Assembly: GCA_002385805.1 (NCBI GenBank)
Contig: DGEF01000029.1
Location: 17,106-27,327, forward strand
Source: Peptococcaceae bacterium UBA3933
GTDB lineage: Bacteria > Bacillota > Peptococcia > Peptococcales > BICA1-8
Direction of reading: 5' to 3'
Length of the DNA: 10,222 nucleotides
Positions 6,912 through 10,222 of the stretch are shown one piece after another; the stretch's first letter is position 1, and every line of letters starts with the position of its first letter. The notes under the pieces are model-generated. The model was not told the origin of the DNA, searched no databases, and worked only from the letters and a program-made list of their open reading frames with translations. The position numbers and the translations under genes are program-made.

Positions 6912-8114
6912 ATGAGGGAAAAAATTGTTGTCAAAGATTTGATAAAAATTTTTGGTCTGCACACGGATAAAGCTTTAAAAATGTTACAAGATGGAAAAAA
7001 CAAGGAGGAAATTTTAAAAGAAACAGGCCTTACCGTAGGTGTCAATAACGTTAGTTTTACCGTTTTCGAAGGGGAAATTTTTGTTGTGATGGGTTTGTCG
7101 GGAAGCGGAAAATCAACAATTTTACGGTGTTTAAACAGGCTAATTGAACCTACTTTCGGTAGTGTGCTTATTGATGGTACCGATATAACAAAATTAAACG
7201 ATAAAGATTTAAGAAAGTTTCGGCAGAAAAAAACCGCTATGGTATTTCAGCAATTTGCTCTTTTGCCTCATCGTACAGTGTTGGATAATACGGTTTATGG
7301 GCTAGAAGTTCAGGGCGTGCCTAAAGAAGAGAGAGAAAAAAAAGCCAGAGAAAGCCTGGAACTAGTAGGGCTAAAAGGTTGGGAAGATAAATACCCTGAT
7401 CAATTAAGCGGAGGAATGAAACAAAGGGTTGGACTGGCCCGGGCCTTAACTATTGATGCAGATATTTTGTTAATGGATGAGGCTTTTAGTGCTTTGGACC
7501 CACTAATTAGAGAAGAAATGCAGGATGAGCTTTTAAGTTTACAGCAAAAGATGAACAAGACGATTGTCTTTATTACTCATGATTTGAACGAGGCTTTAAA
7601 ACTGGGGGACAGGATTGCCTTTTTAAAGGATGGGGAGCTTATTCAGGTAGGTACTCCTGAGGAAATAACCACTAACCCGGCTAATGATTATGTAGCCAGA
7701 TTTGTCAGCGGTGTGGATATGAGTAAAATCCTTACCGTTAATGATGTTATGAAAAAGCCACATCCCCTGATTCTAGAAAAGGACGGCCCTAATGTGGCCT
7801 TGCGGACGATGAAACAGTACGGTCTTTCCAGTATATTTGTAGTGGATAAAGAAAGACACCTGAAAGGAATAATTACGGCAGAGACTGCTTTAGAGGCCAG
7901 TAAGAGAGGTGTCAAAAGCTTACAAGAAATAGAATTAGAACATGGACCTATTGTTAAGGAAGACACAATGGTTCAGGATACTTTAGGAATTATTGCCGAG
8001 AGCAAATTACCTATGGCAGTAGTAAATGATGATAACAAATTAATGGGGATAGTTGTAAGGGGAGCTGTCCTGGCAGCTTTTGCTCAGGAAAAAGGGGGTA
8101 GAGAAAATGCCTAA
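6912..8114 (+). CDS. opuAA: Glycine betaine/proline-type ABC importer, ATPase subunit with CBS domains
   Basis: This is the energy-coupling ATPase of an osmoprotectant uptake system (OpuAA/ProV family), acting at the cytoplasmic face of the membrane as a dimer with OpuAB. It has 400 residues. Walker A is GLSGSGKST (61-69), the signature is LSGGMKQR (165-172), Walker B is ILLMDE (D189, E190) and the switch histidine is H223. After residue about 275 come two CBS modules: one at about 275-330 containing VMKKPHP and SSIFVVD, the other at about 336-392 containing PMAVVND and GIVV. In characterised OpuA systems these C-terminal CBS domains gate transport by ionic strength and, in Lactococcus, bind c-di-AMP. 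The start at 6912 has AGGAGG at 6901-6906. The stop overlaps the opuAB start by 8 bases. Substrate may be glycine betaine, proline betaine or a related solute. Confidence 0.96.
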   Translation: MREKIVVKDLIKIFGLHTDKALKMLQDGKNKEEILKETGLTVGVNNVSFTVFEGEIFVVMGLSGSGKSTILRCLNRLIEPTFGSVLIDGTDITKLNDKDLRKFRQKKTAMVFQQFALLPHRTVLDNTVYGLEVQGVPKEEREKKARESLELVGLKGWEDKYPDQLSGGMKQRVGLARALTIDADILLMDEAFSALDPLIREEMQDELLSLQQKMNKTIVFITHDLNEALKLGDRIAFLKDGELIQVGTPEEITTNPANDYVARFVSGVDMSKILTVNDVMKKPHPLILEKDGPNVALRTMKQYGLSSIFVVDKERHLKGIITAETALEASKRGVKSLQEIELEHGPIVKEDTMVQDTLGIIAESKLPMAVVNDDNKLMGIVVRGAVLAAFAQEKGGRENA

Positions 8115-8940
8115 ATTCCCTCTCGGTAGGATAGTTGAGAATATTGTTGAGTGGATTATGGATGTTTTTGGTTATTATTTGGATGTGTTTTCAGATAGTG
8201 TAGATGTATTTATCGATAAATTTCACGGGCTATTGGCATATTTACCCTGGTGGTTGATTATTCTCATTTTTGCGCTCTTAGCTTTCCGGGCTTCCGGGTG
8301 GAAATTGGCGTTAGGTGCAACCTTAGGACTTTACTTTATTTATAATCTGGGTTTATGGTCATCACTTTTAGAAACAATTGTTCTGGTTCTGATTTCAGCT
8401 TTTGTTTCCATTATAATCGGCATACCTTTGGGTATTATTGCCGGTCGTAATGATGGTTTTCATAAACTGGTAACACCGGTTCTAGATTTTATGCAGACCA
8501 TGCCTTCTTTTGTGTATTTAATTCCGGCTCTTATGTTTTTTGGTTTAGGACAATTTGCTGCTGTTTTTGCCACTGTAATCTTTGCCATGCCTCCGGTTAT
8601 TCGACTTACAGATTTAGGCATAAGACAAGTGCCGGTAGATCTGGTAGAAGTAGGCGAGGCTTTTGGTTCTACTCCTGGGCAGCTTCTTTGGAAAATCCAA
8701 TTGCCTGTAGCTATGCCTACGATTATGGCCGGTCTTAACCAGACTATGATGCTTTCTCTTTCCATGGTAGTAATCACTGCCATGATTGGAGCAGGTGGTT
8801 TAGGGGCAGGAGTACTTTACGCTATTGGGCAGATTAAAATCGGCATGGGTTTTGAAAACGGAGTGGCTGTAGTTATATTGGCTATTATTTTAGACAGAAT
8901 AACTCAAGCCATTGGAAATTCAAATAAAAACAGTAAGTAA
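8107..8940 (+). CDS. opuAB: Glycine betaine/proline-type ABC importer, permease subunit
   Basis: The integral membrane subunit that forms the translocation path. I choose ATG 8107 (277 residues), which follows GGGGG at 8094-8098 with an 8-base gap and overlaps the opuAA stop. An in-frame TTG at 8080 lacks a ribosome site. An amphipathic N-terminal region (residues 1-40) precedes hydrophobic segments at about 43-60, 67-84, 89-112, 135-170 (two), 205-235 and 250-268. The ATPase-docking EAA loop is E184-A-F-G and following, with the LLWKIQLP segment, as in the binding-protein-dependent permease family. Length and topology fit OpuAB/ProW. The 8-base overlap implies translational coupling with the ATPase. 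Confidence 0.95.
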   Translation: MPKFPLGRIVENIVEWIMDVFGYYLDVFSDSVDVFIDKFHGLLAYLPWWLIILIFALLAFRASGWKLALGATLGLYFIYNLGLWSSLLETIVLVLISAFVSIIIGIPLGIIAGRNDGFHKLVTPVLDFMQTMPSFVYLIPALMFFGLGQFAAVFATVIFAMPPVIRLTDLGIRQVPVDLVEVGEAFGSTPGQLLWKIQLPVAMPTIMAGLNQTMMLSLSMVVITAMIGAGGLGAGVLYAIGQIKIGMGFENGVAVVILAIILDRITQAIGNSNKNSK

Positions 8941-8970
8941 TTTTTTATAGAAAATTTTTGCCTAATATTG

Positions 8971-8994
8971 CCGGTTTTCTTTTACCGGATTTTT
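8971..8994 (+). terminator. Weak terminator-like hairpin between opuAB and opuAC
   Basis: CCGGT (8971-8975) pairs with ACCGG (8984-8988), with an 8-base loop and a short T-rich tail (8990-8994 and beyond). With only five pairs it is probably leaky. It could protect the 3' end of the upstream message or cause partial termination. It sits in the 118-base opuAB-opuAC gap, where no convincing promoter is seen. Confidence 0.4.
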
Positions 8995-9058
8995 ATTTAC
9001 TACTACCTTTTGGTCCGGGGAATACTGGAAATAATAAAATATTTACGGGAGGAATATT

Positions 9059-9955
9059 ATGTTACAAAAATTTAGTGGTTTGAAAAAACTGTTGGTTGTT
9101 GCTTTAGTGGCTATTTTTGCGTTATCTGTAGTAGGTTGTACTGACCAATCAGCACCGGAAGAGGGCCGGGAACAAAGTGAACAGAAGGGTACAATTGAAA
9201 TTGGAATGGTTAACTGGGCAGAATGTGTAGCTAACAGTAACCTTTGGAAAGTAATCTTGGAGGATATGGGTTATAAAGTAAACTTAACCCAGCTAGAAGC
9301 TGCTCCTCTTTACCTAGGATTAAATAAAGGGGATATTGATGTTTTCTTAGATGCATGGTTACCAATCACCCAAGGGAGATATTGGGAAGAGTATCAAGGT
9401 AATCTAGAAGACTTAGGTATTTGGTACCCAGGGGCAAGAATTGGTTTGGTTGTTCCCCAATACGTGGATATAAACTCCATTGAGGAATTAGCTGAGAATA
9501 AAGATAAGTTTGGTGGAGAAATTATTGGCATCGATCCAGGTGCAGGAATTATGCTGGCAACAGAGAGAGCTTTAGAAGATTATGGTCTGGATTTTAAAGT
9601 GATTCAAGGCAGTGAAGCAGCGATGTTGTCAGCTCTGAAAAAAGCTTATGAAAAAGGAGAATGGATTGTTGTTACAGGTTGGACTCCTCACTGGAAATTT
9701 GCAGAATATGACCTTAAGTTTTTAGATGACCCTAAGCTGTCTTACGGTGAAGCAGAACAACTGCATGTATTAGCCAATAAGGATTTTAGCAATAAGTTTC
9801 CGGAAGTTGCAGAAATGCTTAAGAAATTTTCTCTGAATGATGACCAAATAGGTAGTTTAGAGGCTTTAATAAATGAAGGTATGGCTCCAGAAGAAGCTGC
9901 CAGACAGTGGATAGAGGATAACCGGGAATTGGTAAACAGCTGGATTGCACAGTAA
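9059..9955 (+). CDS. opuAC: Glycine betaine/proline-type ABC importer, substrate-binding lipoprotein
   Basis: The extracellular binding protein that captures the compatible solute and delivers it to OpuAB. It has 298 residues, the usual size. The N-terminus is a lipoprotein signal: basic FSGLKK, a hydrophobic core, and lipobox VVGC with C27 as the lipidated residue. A charged, glutamate-rich linker follows. Tryptophans typical of the aromatic betaine cage are conserved: W53 in VNWAE, W100 in DAWLP, and W208 and W212 in GWTPHW. Exact cage residues are inferred from family motifs. The start at 9059 has GGGAGG at 9047-9052. The gene lies last in the operon and is closed by a strong terminator. 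The cage suggests quaternary-amine substrates; betaine, carnitine and choline cannot be separated by eye. Confidence 0.95.
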   Translation: MLQKFSGLKKLLVVALVAIFALSVVGCTDQSAPEEGREQSEQKGTIEIGMVNWAECVANSNLWKVILEDMGYKVNLTQLEAAPLYLGLNKGDIDVFLDAWLPITQGRYWEEYQGNLEDLGIWYPGARIGLVVPQYVDINSIEELAENKDKFGGEIIGIDPGAGIMLATERALEDYGLDFKVIQGSEAAMLSALKKAYEKGEWIVVTGWTPHWKFAEYDLKFLDDPKLSYGEAEQLHVLANKDFSNKFPEVAEMLKKFSLNDDQIGSLEALINEGMAPEEAARQWIEDNRELVNSWIAQ

Positions 9956-9971
9956 TTTGCTTTAGGAAAGT

Positions 9972-10001
9972 GGGCAGGTATTTACATACTTGCCCTTTTT
10001 T
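9972..10001 (+). terminator. Intrinsic terminator of the opu operon
   Basis: The arms 9972-9981 and 9986-9995 form ten consecutive pairs (one G-T) with a 4-base loop TTAC, followed directly by six T. It begins 17 bases after the opuAC stop. Confidence 0.95.
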
Positions 10002-10130
10002 CCTTTTCTCAAAATAGTTATTGTTAATAAATCTTTTTTTGTAAAAATAAGCAGGAATTTAAGTTGTAATGTAAAAAATATAAATGAGTTCGATATATTC
10101 AGATAATTTTGTAAATGGGGAGTAGGATAA

Positions 10131-10222
10131 ATGTTTCCAGGTAATATTGGTGGAAAGGTTTTATTTATTTTACTATCTTCTTTACCTATTCTCATTATCT
10201 TGGGAACACCCGGTAACCTTGA
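10131..10222 (+). CDS. Unidentified protein, N-terminal fragment with probable membrane anchor (3' end outside window)
   Basis: An open frame begins at ATG 10131 and runs off the right edge after 30 codons. GGGGAG at 10117-10122 gives a plausible ribosome site with 8-base spacing. The peptide begins MFPGNIGGK and continues into a hydrophobic stretch of about 15 residues (VLFILLSSLPILIIL) before a GTPGN turn. It could be a signal anchor or first transmembrane helix, for example of a sensor protein, but nothing visible identifies the family. The strong terminator upstream makes it a separate transcription unit. Confidence 0.6.
   Translation, partial: MFPGNIGGKVLFILLSSLPILIILGTPGNL

Noticed and set aside
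8080..8106. Extended opuAB start at TTG 8080
   Set aside because: No Shine-Dalgarno precedes it, whereas ATG 8107 has GGGGG at 8094-8098 and a normal 8-base overlap with opuAA.
10064..10084. Possible promoter for the right-edge gene (TTGTAA and TATAAA)
   Set aside because: The two boxes are only 9 bases apart, too close for a sigma-A promoter; the region is AT-rich enough to give such matches by chance.
9962..10195. 77-codon minus-strand reading frame over the opuAC terminator
   Set aside because: It covers the strong + strand terminator and the start of the next + strand gene, lacks recognisable protein features, and is AT-rich spacer in character.

Overview
The window is AT-rich bacterial DNA with Shine-Dalgarno sites ahead of every complete gene, a T-box leader, and the order gyrA ... 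serS - tRNA-Ser. These point to a low-GC Firmicute, most likely a clostridial lineage, in a region near the replication origin where gyrA and serS commonly lie. Species cannot be fixed from the sequence alone. All recognisable genes are on the + strand.

Layout. (1) 1-1391: the 3' part of gyrA. (2) 1415-5932: a serine operon. A promoter directly after gyrA leads into a serine-type T-box leader (about 1468-1727), followed by a class V aminotransferase, serA (phosphoglycerate dehydrogenase) and serS (seryl-tRNA synthetase). The candidate specifier codon is UCC, and the T-box UGGC matches the G discriminator base of tRNA-Ser, so uncharged tRNA-Ser should switch on both serine synthesis and serine charging. 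No serC or serB is present here; the class V aminotransferase probably does the transamination step. (3) 6065-6639: tRNA-Ser(UGA), tRNA-Ser(GCU) and tRNA-Arg(ACG), ending in a good intrinsic terminator. (4) 6688-10001: a compatible-solute (glycine betaine type) ABC importer. It consists of an ATPase with CBS domains (opuAA), a permease (opuAB) and a substrate-binding lipoprotein (opuAC), closed by a strong terminator. Its upstream region has a 9-bp inverted repeat touching the -35 box and an intrinsic terminator just before the first start codon. (5) 10131-10222: the first 30 codons of an unidentified membrane-anchored protein.

The parts that ordinary annotation does not explain are non-coding. 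They are the leader terminator and putative operator of the opu operon, a long hairpin without a U-tract between serA and serS, and degenerate seven-base-phased repeats in the serA-serS and tRNA spacers. I see no phage, IS, CRISPR or defence genes, and no clear candidate for a wholly new multi-gene system.
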